Assembly (NCBI GenBank): GCA_020721045.1
Contig: DYNN01000001.1
Coordinates: 19,622-83,621, forward strand
Reading direction: 5' to 3'
Origin: Thiomargarita sp.
Lineage (GTDB): Bacteria; Pseudomonadota; Gammaproteobacteria; Beggiatoales; Beggiatoaceae
DNA: 64,000 bases
This document shows positions 56,931 through 64,000 of this stretch, piece by piece. A program made the position numbers and the translations under genes. How positions within the stretch are numbered: position 1 is the first letter of the stretch; every line of letters starts with the position of its first letter. The notes beneath the pieces are model-generated. The model was not told the origin of the DNA, searched no databases, and saw nothing but the letters and a program-made list of their open reading frames with translations.

Positions 56931-57398
56931 TTAGCTAAGTTCAGAAACCACTTTGCTTGTCAAAGGATTAATCGTGATTTTGATTTGGTTTTTTTCATTG
57001 CTCAACGTCAATTCGCCACCCGAACATCCGCCTTCTGGATAAAAAGTAATTTCATATTTCAGTATTTTCGTTTCATCTCCTTCAGTTTTTTTTGATACTT
57101 CTTTATCGTTTTCATCATGCCACTGCAGATGTGCACCTCTACTGACCCAAGTGCCAATTTTCTTAGGTGGTTTTTCTTCTTCGCTATAGCTATATAAAAC
57201 AGCAATTTGTGGTGCACCTTGAATGATTGCTGTTCGACGTGCATAATTGAGTACAGCGATTACTTCACGTGCTTGTGCTCGTAATAGCGTCAGTTCACTA
57301 CTATTTAAGCGGGGCACAATAATAGCTACCGCCATTGCCACAATTGCCATTACCAACAACAATTCTAACAAAGTAAAACCTTTATTGATAATTTGCAT
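56931..57398 (-). CDS. GspH-like type II/IV pseudopilin
   Basis: 155 residues from ATG 57398. The prepilin signal IINKGFTLLELLLVMAIVAM has the cleavage Gly7-Phe8 and Glu at +5 of the mature protein. A hydrophobic helix is followed by the GspH-type LNSSELTLLRAQAREVIAVL and NYARRTAIIQGAPQIAVL, then a beta-rich C-terminus with a charged region (GDETKILKYEITFYPEGG). It is a minor pseudopilin of type II secretion or a type IV pilus. The MshL secretin is far away at 28574, and no other pilus gene adjoins it. Confidence 0.82.
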   Translation of the reverse strand: MQIINKGFTLLELLLVMAIVAMAVAIIVPRLNSSELTLLRAQAREVIAVLNYARRTAIIQGAPQIAVLYSYSEEEKPPKKIGTWVSRGAHLQWHDENDKEVSKKTEGDETKILKYEITFYPEGGCSGGELTLSNEKNQIKITINPLTSKVVSELS

Positions 57399-57426
57399 GT
57401 ATCTTGTCCAAAAAAACAGTGAAATT

Positions 57427-57813
57427 TTACTGTAAATCACTCCATTCTAAATTAATTCGCCAAACTTGCCGACAATTTTTACCATCAATTACTGATTTGC
57501 CAATAAAAGTAACTTTGTTCTGCGATTCTAATAATTGCATTGCGGGCAACCATTTATCACGCCGATAACCGCGTTTGGTGACTTCTGTTGAACTGATTAA
57601 AACTTTCTTTCGTTTTTGTAACCAATTAAATAATTTTTCAGCAAACTCATCTACATCGTTATTGGCAATAAATTGTTTACCATTAACTTTTTTGTGTTGT
57701 TTGTTAGGCATTTGCACTGATTTTAGATCAGCAAAGATATGCTGCGTTTCTTCCATCATTTTTATATGTTTTTCTAACAATTTGATATACTTGTCTCGAT
57801 AATCGTTTGTCAC
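57427..57813 (-). CDS. hypothetical protein, 128 aa
   Basis: A soluble basic protein. The N-terminal third is helical (YIKLLEKHIKMMEETQHIFA) and could form a coiled coil; the rest (EFAEKLFNWLQKRKKVLISS, TKRGYRRDKWLPAMQLLESQ) looks like a small winged-helix-type module with a basic surface (RGYRRDKW). DNA or RNA binding is possible but is inference. It lies 28 bp before the gspH-like gene and 25 bp after the HTH-ferredoxin fusion, all on one strand, so the three could share a transcript. Confidence 0.6.
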   Translation of the reverse strand: MTNDYRDKYIKLLEKHIKMMEETQHIFADLKSVQMPNKQHKKVNGKQFIANNDVDEFAEKLFNWLQKRKKVLISSTEVTKRGYRRDKWLPAMQLLESQNKVTFIGKSVIDGKNCRQVWRINLEWSDLQ

Positions 57814-57838
57814 AAAAATACCTCTAAATTCAAGCTGG

Positions 57839-59323
57839 TTAGCAATATTTACAATGTAATTGTTCCGTTATAGCACCCTGTTGGAGCAGAAGATTTTTGA
57901 TGGCATCTACCACTTTTGTATAACCTGCAAGATAAATCTCATAATCTGCCAATTGAGGATGTTCGGTTGTTATCGTTAAAATAGTTTGTGCTAATATCGT
58001 CGCATCATGCTCTTTTTCCATCACATTGTTATAAGAGAAATTATCCAAAGCATCTGCCCAAGAACGACATAAGTTGTTTAAATAATGCCCATTTTCATGT
58101 GCAGCCAACCAATAAAAGTGCATAAATTCAGCTAAATCCAACGCCATGCTATGTTCAATTAGGCTTTTAACTGGTGCAAAACCGTCTTCATAAGCAATAA
58201 ATATAATCGGTCGTGTTGATTCTGCTTGCAATACAAAATCGCCTTTTGGACCTTCTACTACAATGGTTTGCTCAGCTTTGAGTTGATGAAACACGAAATC
58301 TGAAAAAGGGTGATTGGGCATTTTACGAATATGAAATTGCAGATGATGCCCATCGCAAGGACAACTGGCAATAGCATAATCGCCTTTTATTGTTTCACTA
58401 AGCGATAAAGTGACATCTTGACCAGAAATAAAGCGTAAAGTCTTAGTTCGTGGCGTTTTTACATGTAAAATGAGCAAGTCTGGACTTAAAGATTCTAATT
58501 TTCTCACTTCCGCCACAATTGTTTGTTGTGAAATATCTGCAACAGAATGTGCCTCAGCCGCTTCTAGTACAATATCAGTAACTGCCGTATTGGAACAGGC
58601 AAGGATATATCCCATATTTTTTTCCATATCGGTAAGGATATAGTCATGTTCTTGAATTTTGCGGACTTCTCCAGAAATAAGACGCGATTTGCACATACCA
58701 CAATTACCGCTAGAACAACCATAATTTAAGTTAAGTCCCGCGTGTAACGAAGCTTGTAAAATCGAATCTGCACCTTCAACAAAAAATTCGTGACCACTGG
58801 GTAATACTTTAACGGTTGCTGCCATAATGCGAAAAAAAGTATCTTTTGCTAATAATTGCGCGCTATGGGCAGAAATCTCAGTTTTGCGGATTAATTCGTT
58901 TTGAAACCAAGTTATTAATGTTTGCACTTCTGTTTTTAACGAACTTTCATTCGCAGTGATTAATGAGTGTAGTTTTTCGGTAATTGCTTTAACTAATTCA
59001 ACGTGATACATCAAATTAAGCCTCAATTGGCTGACTTCTTCAGTTACACAAGTTAAACGACTTGCCAACACTTCTGCGCTGGCTAAAGTTGATTTATTTT
59101 GAGTTAAACGGCGTGGACGTGCTTTTGCTTTGATTTCAGTAACTCGCTCTAACATGCTGTCATCTTCTAACTTAGCAGCAGGGTAAGTGCGTAATAAATC
59201 TGTAATCGCAATTTTTCCTTCAAAAGTGGATAATTCGCTATCTCTAATTTTTTTTTGCAAAGCACCACGAGTGACACCCACTAATCGCGCTGCTCTAGAT
59301 AATGTTAAAAGTTGTTGTGGCAT
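57839..59323 (-). CDS. HTH-ferredoxin-flavoreductase fusion protein
   Basis: 494 residues in three parts. Residues 1-50 are a MerR/excisionase-like HTH (LTLSRAARLVGVTRGALQKK). About 55-165 is a charged helical linker with heptads. About 172-255 is a plant-type 2Fe-2S ferredoxin domain with Cys203, Cys208, Cys211 and Cys243 (CSSGNCGMCKSRL...ACSN). From about 270 to the end is a FAD/NAD(P)-binding reductase module (ISGQDVTLSLSE, VVEGPKGDFVL, IYLAGYTKVVDAIKNLLLQQ). Ferredoxin-reductase units feed electrons to oxygenases; the DNA-binding-like N-terminus instead suggests redox-coupled regulation or membrane-free complex formation. No oxygenase adjoins it. Confidence 0.75.
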   Translation of the reverse strand: MPQQLLTLSRAARLVGVTRGALQKKIRDSELSTFEGKIAITDLLRTYPAAKLEDDSMLERVTEIKAKARPRRLTQNKSTLASAEVLASRLTCVTEEVSQLRLNLMYHVELVKAITEKLHSLITANESSLKTEVQTLITWFQNELIRKTEISAHSAQLLAKDTFFRIMAATVKVLPSGHEFFVEGADSILQASLHAGLNLNYGCSSGNCGMCKSRLISGEVRKIQEHDYILTDMEKNMGYILACSNTAVTDIVLEAAEAHSVADISQQTIVAEVRKLESLSPDLLILHVKTPRTKTLRFISGQDVTLSLSETIKGDYAIASCPCDGHHLQFHIRKMPNHPFSDFVFHQLKAEQTIVVEGPKGDFVLQAESTRPIIFIAYEDGFAPVKSLIEHSMALDLAEFMHFYWLAAHENGHYLNNLCRSWADALDNFSYNNVMEKEHDATILAQTILTITTEHPQLADYEIYLAGYTKVVDAIKNLLLQQGAITEQLHCKYC

Positions 59324-59569
59324 GATCTTTTATGGTGGTATGTGGATAAAATGAAAGTAGAGAGTATCTTGTATAATTATTTTTAAAAAGTAAAGACTAA
59401 ATTGTGACTTTAATTAATCATCTTGATCAAATTGTAATATGCTTTAATTAAAAAATTATCGTTATCAATAAAAACAAAGAATTAGTTAAAAAAATTAAAC
59501 ATTACAGAAACCATTTAAGTTATAATAAACATTGGTAACTTAAAACTTTGCTTGATTGGAATATTAGGA

Positions 59570-61081
59570 ATGTCTATAGAAACAGAATTAAAATTAGCTA
59601 TTTCACCAGAAAATGTCGAAAAATTGCTCCAACACCCTTTATTACACAATGCAACGCATTCCAAGCCTGCACAACGTTTATATAGCACTTATTTTGATAC
59701 ACTTAATCATGCGTTATTACAACAGGGTATTGGCTGTCGTATCAGACGGGTGGGTAAAAAACGTATTCAAACGTTAAAAACGGCTGGATTTGGCTTGGGT
59801 GGCTTGCATCAACGCCAAGAATGGGAAACCAATGTTGAAAGTGATGTGCCCAGTCTTGAAGTTATTCCAGAAGGTGTGTTACCTAATCGCATTATTAGTC
59901 GATTTCATCAGATCGAACCGCTGTTTACAACCGATTTTCAACGTACTGTTTGGTATATCGTGGAAGGAGAAAATCAAGTAGAAGTTGCCTTAGATCAAGG
60001 ATATATTAAAACGCAAACCAGTAGCACAGATTTATCCGAAGTTGAATTAGAGCTAAAAAGTGGCGATCCTCGTATTTTATATCAAATTGCTCTGGAATTA
60101 CAAAAAACGATCCCATTAACTATTGAAAATCATAGTAAAGCAGCACGTGGTTATGCGTTACATACACCGCGTTCCCCAGTTTATCACAAAGCCCCACCGG
60201 TTGAATTAATCGCTAGCATGACGGTTGAAGCGTCGCTCAGTGCAATCTTATGGCATTGTATCGGACATCTTAATGCCAATGAAGACATGGTGTTATACGG
60301 AGATGATATTGAAGGTGTGCATCAAATGCGGGTGGCTTTACGGCGTTTGCGTTCTTGTCTAAGCTTATACAAGGAAGTTTTGCCCGAAATGCGAGACAGT
60401 GAATTATGGCAAGAATTGAAATGGATTAGTGCGGTTTTAGGAATTGCACGTGATTGGGATGTGTTTAATCTCACTTTACAAGAAATGCAGACTCAAACAT
60501 TTGGTCAAGCAGTTTTGGAAGATTTGCAATCAATAGTGATGAACGCGCGCATGACTGCCTATAGCTTAACGCGAGAAGCCATACGTTCGCCACGTTATAG
60601 TCGTTTGCTCCTCTCATTAGGTGAATGGATTACTGAGTGCGGTTGGCGGAAAGGTTTAAATAATCCTATAATTACACAATTAGAACAACCAGTTATCGGT
60701 TTTGCTAATCGCATTTTGCAAACTCAATACGCTTATGTTTGTAAACGTGGTAAACAATTACATCAGTTGGATGCGACTAAATTGCATGAATTTCGTATTG
60801 CTATTAAAAAAATTGGCTACGGCAGTCGTTTTTTTAGTGATCTGTATCCTGCGAAAGATGTTAAACGTTATGTAAAAAAATTAGCACAGTTACAAGATGA
60901 ATTGGGTATATTAAACGATGCTAGTGTGGCAACACGACTCTTAAATGAAGCGAAAATTGACGATAATGCAGCAACGCGCCATTTTCTTAATGGTTGGTAT
61001 GCACATCAACACATCGTACATTTAAAAGTTTTAGTCGAAGCTTGGCAAAATTTACTAGAACAGAAAGTATTTTGGAAATAA
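59570..61081 (+). CDS. CYTH-CHAD domain protein (triphosphatase/polyphosphate-binding)
   Basis: 503 residues from ATG 59570, preferred over a TTG six codons upstream. The CYTH domain starts with the hallmark ETELKL (ExExK) and includes RIRRVGKKRIQTLKTAG and VEVALDQG; it normally hydrolyses triphosphate. The C-terminal CHAD domain has GVHQMRVALRRLRSCLSLY and HEFRIAIKKIGYGSRFF, helical segments with paired His and Arg that bind polyphosphate. The arrangement equals E. coli YgiF. It starts 246 bp after the divergent fusion gene and precedes thiO by 28 bp. Confidence 0.93.
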   Translation: MSIETELKLAISPENVEKLLQHPLLHNATHSKPAQRLYSTYFDTLNHALLQQGIGCRIRRVGKKRIQTLKTAGFGLGGLHQRQEWETNVESDVPSLEVIPEGVLPNRIISRFHQIEPLFTTDFQRTVWYIVEGENQVEVALDQGYIKTQTSSTDLSEVELELKSGDPRILYQIALELQKTIPLTIENHSKAARGYALHTPRSPVYHKAPPVELIASMTVEASLSAILWHCIGHLNANEDMVLYGDDIEGVHQMRVALRRLRSCLSLYKEVLPEMRDSELWQELKWISAVLGIARDWDVFNLTLQEMQTQTFGQAVLEDLQSIVMNARMTAYSLTREAIRSPRYSRLLLSLGEWITECGWRKGLNNPIITQLEQPVIGFANRILQTQYAYVCKRGKQLHQLDATKLHEFRIAIKKIGYGSRFFSDLYPAKDVKRYVKKLAQLQDELGILNDASVATRLLNEAKIDDNAATRHFLNGWYAHQHIVHLKVLVEAWQNLLEQKVFWK

Positions 61082-61109
61082 TGAGTTATTTAATTACAGG
61101 GTGAATGAT

Positions 61110-62186
61110 ATGTCTGATTGCTTGATTATTGGCGGCGGTATCAGCGGATTATTAACAGCCTTAAAACTACAAGAAGTGGGATTTAAAGTCACACTATTAG
61201 AACGAGGACAATTGGGTCAAGAATCTTCTTGGGCGGGTGGTGGCGTTTTATGCCCGCTCTATCCATGGCGCGCACCTGAACCATTAACTAGGCTCGCTTT
61301 GTGGAGTCATAGAAATTACCCTGATTTTTTTGAAAATTTGATTGATAAGACAGGTATTGATCCAGAATATGTGCGTAACGGTTTGTTGATATTAGACGCT
61401 GATGAATATTTGCAAGCACGTCAATGGGCAATCAAATATCAACTGAATTTAGAAAAAATAGAAGGCAAAGTTCTACAAGATTATGAACCAGAATTGGGTG
61501 AATTTAGTGAGGCACTTTGGTTACCCGAAATGGGACAAATCCGTAATCCGCGTTTACTGAAAGCCTTAAAACAAGCATCATCACTTGCGGGCATAGAAAT
61601 ATTGGAAAATTGTACAGTTAATACGCTACGTCAAATTGGTAACAAAATTATAGGTGTTGAAACCGTTGAAAAAGGGTTTTTAGCCTCTGAATTTGTTGTT
61701 GTCGCAGCAGGTGCATGGAGTGCACGCTTATTTAATACTGTCAATGCAACAATTACCATCAAACCTGTCCGTGGACAAATGATCTCTTTTATTACACAAC
61801 CCGGTCTAATTTCCCGCATTATTTTAGCTAATCATCATTATGTTATTCCGCGTCGAGATGGTTGCGTATTAGTTGGTAGTACGGTGGAAGATGTGGGTTT
61901 TAATAAAAATACAACTAATAATGCTTTACAAGATTTAAAATATGCCGCTTTTAACATTATTCCACGCCTCACTGATTATTCGATAGAACAACATTGGGCG
62001 GGCTTACGTCCCGGTTCAACCAATGGTATTCCTTTCATTGGACAACATCCACAGATTGAAGGTTTATATATCAATTCTGGTCATTTTCGTAATGGAATTA
62101 TATTAGGTCTTGCTTCAGCACAATTATTGACTGATTTAATTACTAAAAATTCGCCGATTTTAGACCCAACGCCCTACGCACTTTAA
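61110..62186 (+). CDS. thiO: glycine oxidase ThiO
   Basis: A FAD-dependent oxidase that turns glycine into the imine used to make the thiazole of thiamine. 358 residues from ATG 61110, with AGGGTG 6 bases ahead; a GTG three codons earlier is possible. The dinucleotide-binding LIIGGGISGLLTALKLQE is near the N-terminus; WAGGGVLCPLYPWRAPEP, VVVAAGAWSARLF, PVRGQMISF and HWAGLRPGSTNGIPFIG are in order, with GHFRNGIILG at the end. The rest of the thi genes are not in the window. Confidence 0.93.
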   Translation: MSDCLIIGGGISGLLTALKLQEVGFKVTLLERGQLGQESSWAGGGVLCPLYPWRAPEPLTRLALWSHRNYPDFFENLIDKTGIDPEYVRNGLLILDADEYLQARQWAIKYQLNLEKIEGKVLQDYEPELGEFSEALWLPEMGQIRNPRLLKALKQASSLAGIEILENCTVNTLRQIGNKIIGVETVEKGFLASEFVVVAAGAWSARLFNTVNATITIKPVRGQMISFITQPGLISRIILANHHYVIPRRDGCVLVGSTVEDVGFNKNTTNNALQDLKYAAFNIIPRLTDYSIEQHWAGLRPGSTNGIPFIGQHPQIEGLYINSGHFRNGIILGLASAQLLTDLITKNSPILDPTPYAL

Positions 62187-62190
62187 GGGC

Positions 62191-62228
62191 ACAAAAAAAG
62201 TAAGGAACGATCAATCAATTCCTTACTT
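62191..62228 (-). terminator. rho-independent terminator, reverse strand
   Basis: Stem AAGTAAGGAA/TTCCTTACTT (10 bp) at 62198-62228, followed on the reverse strand by seven T residues. It lies 213 bp past the phasin stop, and could also stop thiO transcription from the other side. The 200 bp between this and the phasin gene show no further feature. Confidence 0.65.
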
Positions 62229-62440
62229 CAAAATAACTTTATGATAACTTGACTACACAACACATATTAAGAGATAAAAAAATACTTTACATGACAACAA
62301 GTTAAATGCATTACTTTCTTTCCAATATCAAAAAACTGCCGTCTTTTAAACCAACTCACTGCTTTTGCAAAATTACCCTGCCCCTAGAAAATCAAGAAAT
62401 TAACGCACTACTCAATGTTAATCATGTAAAGCATTGTCCA

Positions 62441-62791
62441 TTAAGCACTCTTACTTAAAGGATTCAGTGTGGCAGCTTGTTTGAAACCACTTTCATACCA
62501 AGCTGTAAAATCAGTTTTCGCATTTAACATCATTTCAAAAGTTTCGCGTACACTACCCGCCATTTTTCTACCAAATTCTTGAGTATTTTCAGATTGTGCA
62601 ACGAACAAATCTTGCACACGTTTTGCTTCACCCAATGCTTGCATTTGCTTGATATTTGCTTCGGCACAAATTCCAACAACTTCAACTTGTTGACGTAATA
62701 AAGCTGTTGCAAAATTAGTATTTATTTCCGCAAGCTTCATCATAGAATTTGCCATTGTTTTGTTCATATCAGCCCATTGTTTGGTTTGCAT
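62441..62791 (-). CDS. phasin family protein (PHA granule surface)
   Basis: A 116-residue helical protein. QWADMNKTMANSMMKLAEIN, FATALLRQQVEVVGICAEAN and TQEFGRKMAGSVRETFEMML are typical of short phasins, amphipathic proteins coating polyhydroxyalkanoate granules. AAGGAG is 7 bases before the ATG. No PHA synthase is in the window. A perfect 15-bp palindrome lies 54 bp upstream (62845) and may be an operator for it. Confidence 0.82.
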   Translation of the reverse strand: MQTKQWADMNKTMANSMMKLAEINTNFATALLRQQVEVVGICAEANIKQMQALGEAKRVQDLFVAQSENTQEFGRKMAGSVRETFEMMLNAKTDFTAWYESGFKQAATLNPLSKSA

Positions 62792-62844
62792 AAAAATGCT
62801 CCTTAAGTATATTTTATAAAGTGATCATGCTTAAAATTCTGTTT

Positions 62845-62859
62845 TGTTGCAATGCAACA
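62845..62859. promoter_or_regulatory. 15-bp perfect palindrome between phasin and nifE
   Basis: TGTTGCA-A-TGCAACA. It is 54 bp upstream of the phasin start and about 135 bp upstream of the nifE -24 element. It could be a PhaR-type operator (PhaR sites are TGC/GCA palindromes) or a near-match to the NifA enhancer TGT-N10-ACA, with 9 instead of 10 bases between. Confidence 0.4.
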
Positions 62860-62993
62860 TTTGATAATTATGTTAGTCTGATTAAACTTGTTTGTCAAAT
62901 CTTTTTTAAAATTATTTTTAAGTATTGTAAAATTGTATGCTTTATAACAATATCTATGGATTACTTTTCTTTTAAAATGAATAGGTTATCTAA

Positions 62994-63009
62994 TGGCATA
63001 CTGATTGCC
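62994..63009 (+). promoter_or_regulatory. sigma-54 (-24/-12) promoter for nifE
   Basis: TGGCATACTGATTGCC: the GG and GC doublets are spaced as in the consensus TGGCAC-N5-TTGC. It lies 41 bases before the nifE start, so transcription would begin around 63021. This matches nif control by NifA and RpoN. Confidence 0.75.
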
Positions 63010-63049
63010 TATGGTTTAGTCTAATCTGACAACCTGATAGGAAATTGCT

Positions 63050-63961
63050 ATGAAAGCCCAAGAAATCGCCCAATTATTAGACGAACCCAGTTGTGCGCAT
63101 AACAAGAAAGAAAAATCTGGCTGTGCTAAACCTAAACCCGGTGCTACAGCCGGTGGTTGTGCCTTCGACGGTGCGCAAATCGCGTTATTACCCATTGCTG
63201 ACGTTGCGCATATTGTGCATGGACCCATTGCTTGTGTGGGAAGTTCTTGGGATAACCGCGGCACGCGCTCTTCTGGTCCCACTTTGTATCGCTTAGGTAT
63301 GACAACCGATTTGACTGAACAAGATGTTATTATGGGACGCGGTGAAAAACGCTTATTTCATGCGATTAAACAAGCTATCGATGATTATCATCCCGCTGCG
63401 ATTTTTGTTTATAGCACCTGCGTGACTGCGTTGATTGGAGATGATATTCATTCTGTTTGTAAAGCGGCACAAGAAAAATGGCAAACACCTGTTATTCCTA
63501 TTGATGCTGCTGGATTTTATGGTACTAAAAATTTAGGCAATCGTATTGCGGGTGAAACGATGGTGAAATATGTCATTGGCACACGCGAACCGATGCCATT
63601 GCCTGCTCATTTACAACGAACTGACATAATAATTCATACAATTAATCTAGTCGGTGAATATAATATTGCCGGTGAATTTTGGCATGTGTTACCCTTGCTT
63701 GACGAATTAGGTTTGCGCATTTTGGGTACACTTTCAGGAGATGCGCGTTTTCATGAAGTTCAGACCATGCATCGTGCGGAAGTGACGATGATGGTGTGTT
63801 CTAAAGCAATGATTAATGTGGCGCGTAAATTGGAAGAAAAATATGCCATTCCTTGGTTTGAAGGTAGTTTTTACGGCATTACTGATACATCACAAGCATT
63901 ACGTGATTTTGCGCGTATATTAAATGATGCCGATTTAGCCAAGCGTGTAGAGCTTAACTAG
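63050..63961 (+). CDS. nifE: nitrogenase FeMo-cofactor scaffold protein NifE, prematurely ended
   Basis: NifE pairs with NifN as the scaffold for building the FeMo cofactor. The N-terminus reads [20 protein letters not shown], then [53 protein letters not shown] and [20 protein letters not shown]: clear NifE. Full-length NifE is about 450-470 residues; here the reading frame stops after 303 (AKRVELN-stop). The bases after the stop do not continue NifE in any frame, and a 24-bp palindrome follows at once. The 3' part is therefore lost, displaced by an insertion, or lies beyond the window. Translation start has AGGA about 7 bases ahead. Confidence 0.9.
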   Translation: MKAQEIAQLLDEPSCAHNKKEKSGCAKPKPGATAGGCAFDGAQIALLPIADVAHIVHGPIACVGSSWDNRGTRSSGPTLYRLGMTTDLTEQDVIMGRGEKRLFHAIKQAIDDYHPAAIFVYSTCVTALIGDDIHSVCKAAQEKWQTPVIPIDAAGFYGTKNLGNRIAGETMVKYVIGTREPMPLPAHLQRTDIIIHTINLVGEYNIAGEFWHVLPLLDELGLRILGTLSGDARFHEVQTMHRAEVTMMVCSKAMINVARKLEEKYAIPWFEGSFYGITDTSQALRDFARILNDADLAKRVELN

Positions 63962-63967
63962 ATTGCT

Positions 63968-63991
63968 TTACATATATTTAAATGTATGTAA
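63968..63991. repeat. 24-bp palindrome directly after the nifE stop
   Basis: Arms TTACATATATTT and AAATGTATGTAA match at 11 of 12 positions. It begins 6 bases after the stop that truncates nifE. It could be an insertion-element end, a recombinase site, or a terminator stem. The window ends 9 bases later. Confidence 0.5.
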
Positions 63992-64000
63992 CAATGAATA

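Noticed and set aside
62821..63024. 67-codon open frame upstream of nifE
   Set aside because: AT-rich, hydrophobic by composition, with no ribosome site; it covers the palindrome and sigma-54 promoter of nifE.

Overview
The window reads as part of the chromosome of an AT-rich, Gram-negative gammaproteobacterium. The content is nitrogen fixation (nifW, nifE), a TAT-exported Nap-like molybdoenzyme with NapG/NapH-type partners, polyhydroxyalkanoate (phasin) and glycogen (glgC) storage, MSHA-type pilus genes, CHAT- and FGE-domain secreted proteins, and many small palindromic repeats. From general knowledge this mix fits the Thiotrichales (Beggiatoa-like sulfur bacteria); that placement is inference. 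No rRNA, tRNA or CRISPR array was recognised.

Layout. 1-8802: a partial DUF3050 gene running off the left edge, then argB, tyrA, a DUF4389 protein and dnaE in one direction, three unfamiliar genes ending in a V4R-like protein, and pdxH. 8899-18139: an SLC13-type permease, a cobalamin adenosyltransferase, ftsH, a secreted TPR-CHAT protein, ettA and a LuxR-type response regulator. 18165-21492: an accessory island bounded by near-identical 30-bp direct repeats and by copies of a dispersed inverted-pair repeat; it carries an IS4-type transposase remnant and an unfamiliar three-gene operon (small membrane protein, deviant-Walker P-loop ATPase, Roadblock-like protein). 21542-25115: Nap-like enzyme and two Fe-S partners. 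25520-30957: rnfH-ahcY-metK (methyl cycle), mshL, queF.

30958-35585 is a second accessory stretch: REP-type repeats, an XRE regulator, a Cys-rich secreted protein, a secreted endonuclease I, an IS4-related MITE, two small proteins and a 172-bp duplicated fragment of queF. 35586-43320: hybrid histidine kinase, rimO, a WG-repeat protein, an orphan HyfE-like membrane protein, a membrane histidine kinase and a polysaccharide-type ABC exporter. 43363-44844: two MITE-like elements, a REP, and a secreted FGE-domain protein whose 3' end has the codon signature of a diversity-generating-retroelement target. 44884-56554: nifW-hemE-fimV-like, a queuosine precursor transporter, a degenerate RAYT transposase element, an exonuclease, ydbL-like, glgC, a TonB-dependent copper receptor, a sigma-54 activator and an acyltransferase. 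56640-64000: a group II intron remnant with clear domains V and VI, a GspH-like pseudopilin, an HTH-ferredoxin-reductase fusion, a CYTH-CHAD protein, thiO, a phasin, and a nifE that stops early behind a well-formed sigma-54 promoter.

The best candidates for something undescribed are the ATPase/Roadblock/membrane-protein operon in its repeat-bounded island, the orphan DGR-like variable gene, the HTH-ferredoxin-reductase fusion, and the truncated nifE. The repeats also tell a joined story: several REP types share a GTAGG head and palindrome, inverted pairs of them form about 160-225-bp units, and one pair flanks a transposase remnant of the family that moves REPs.
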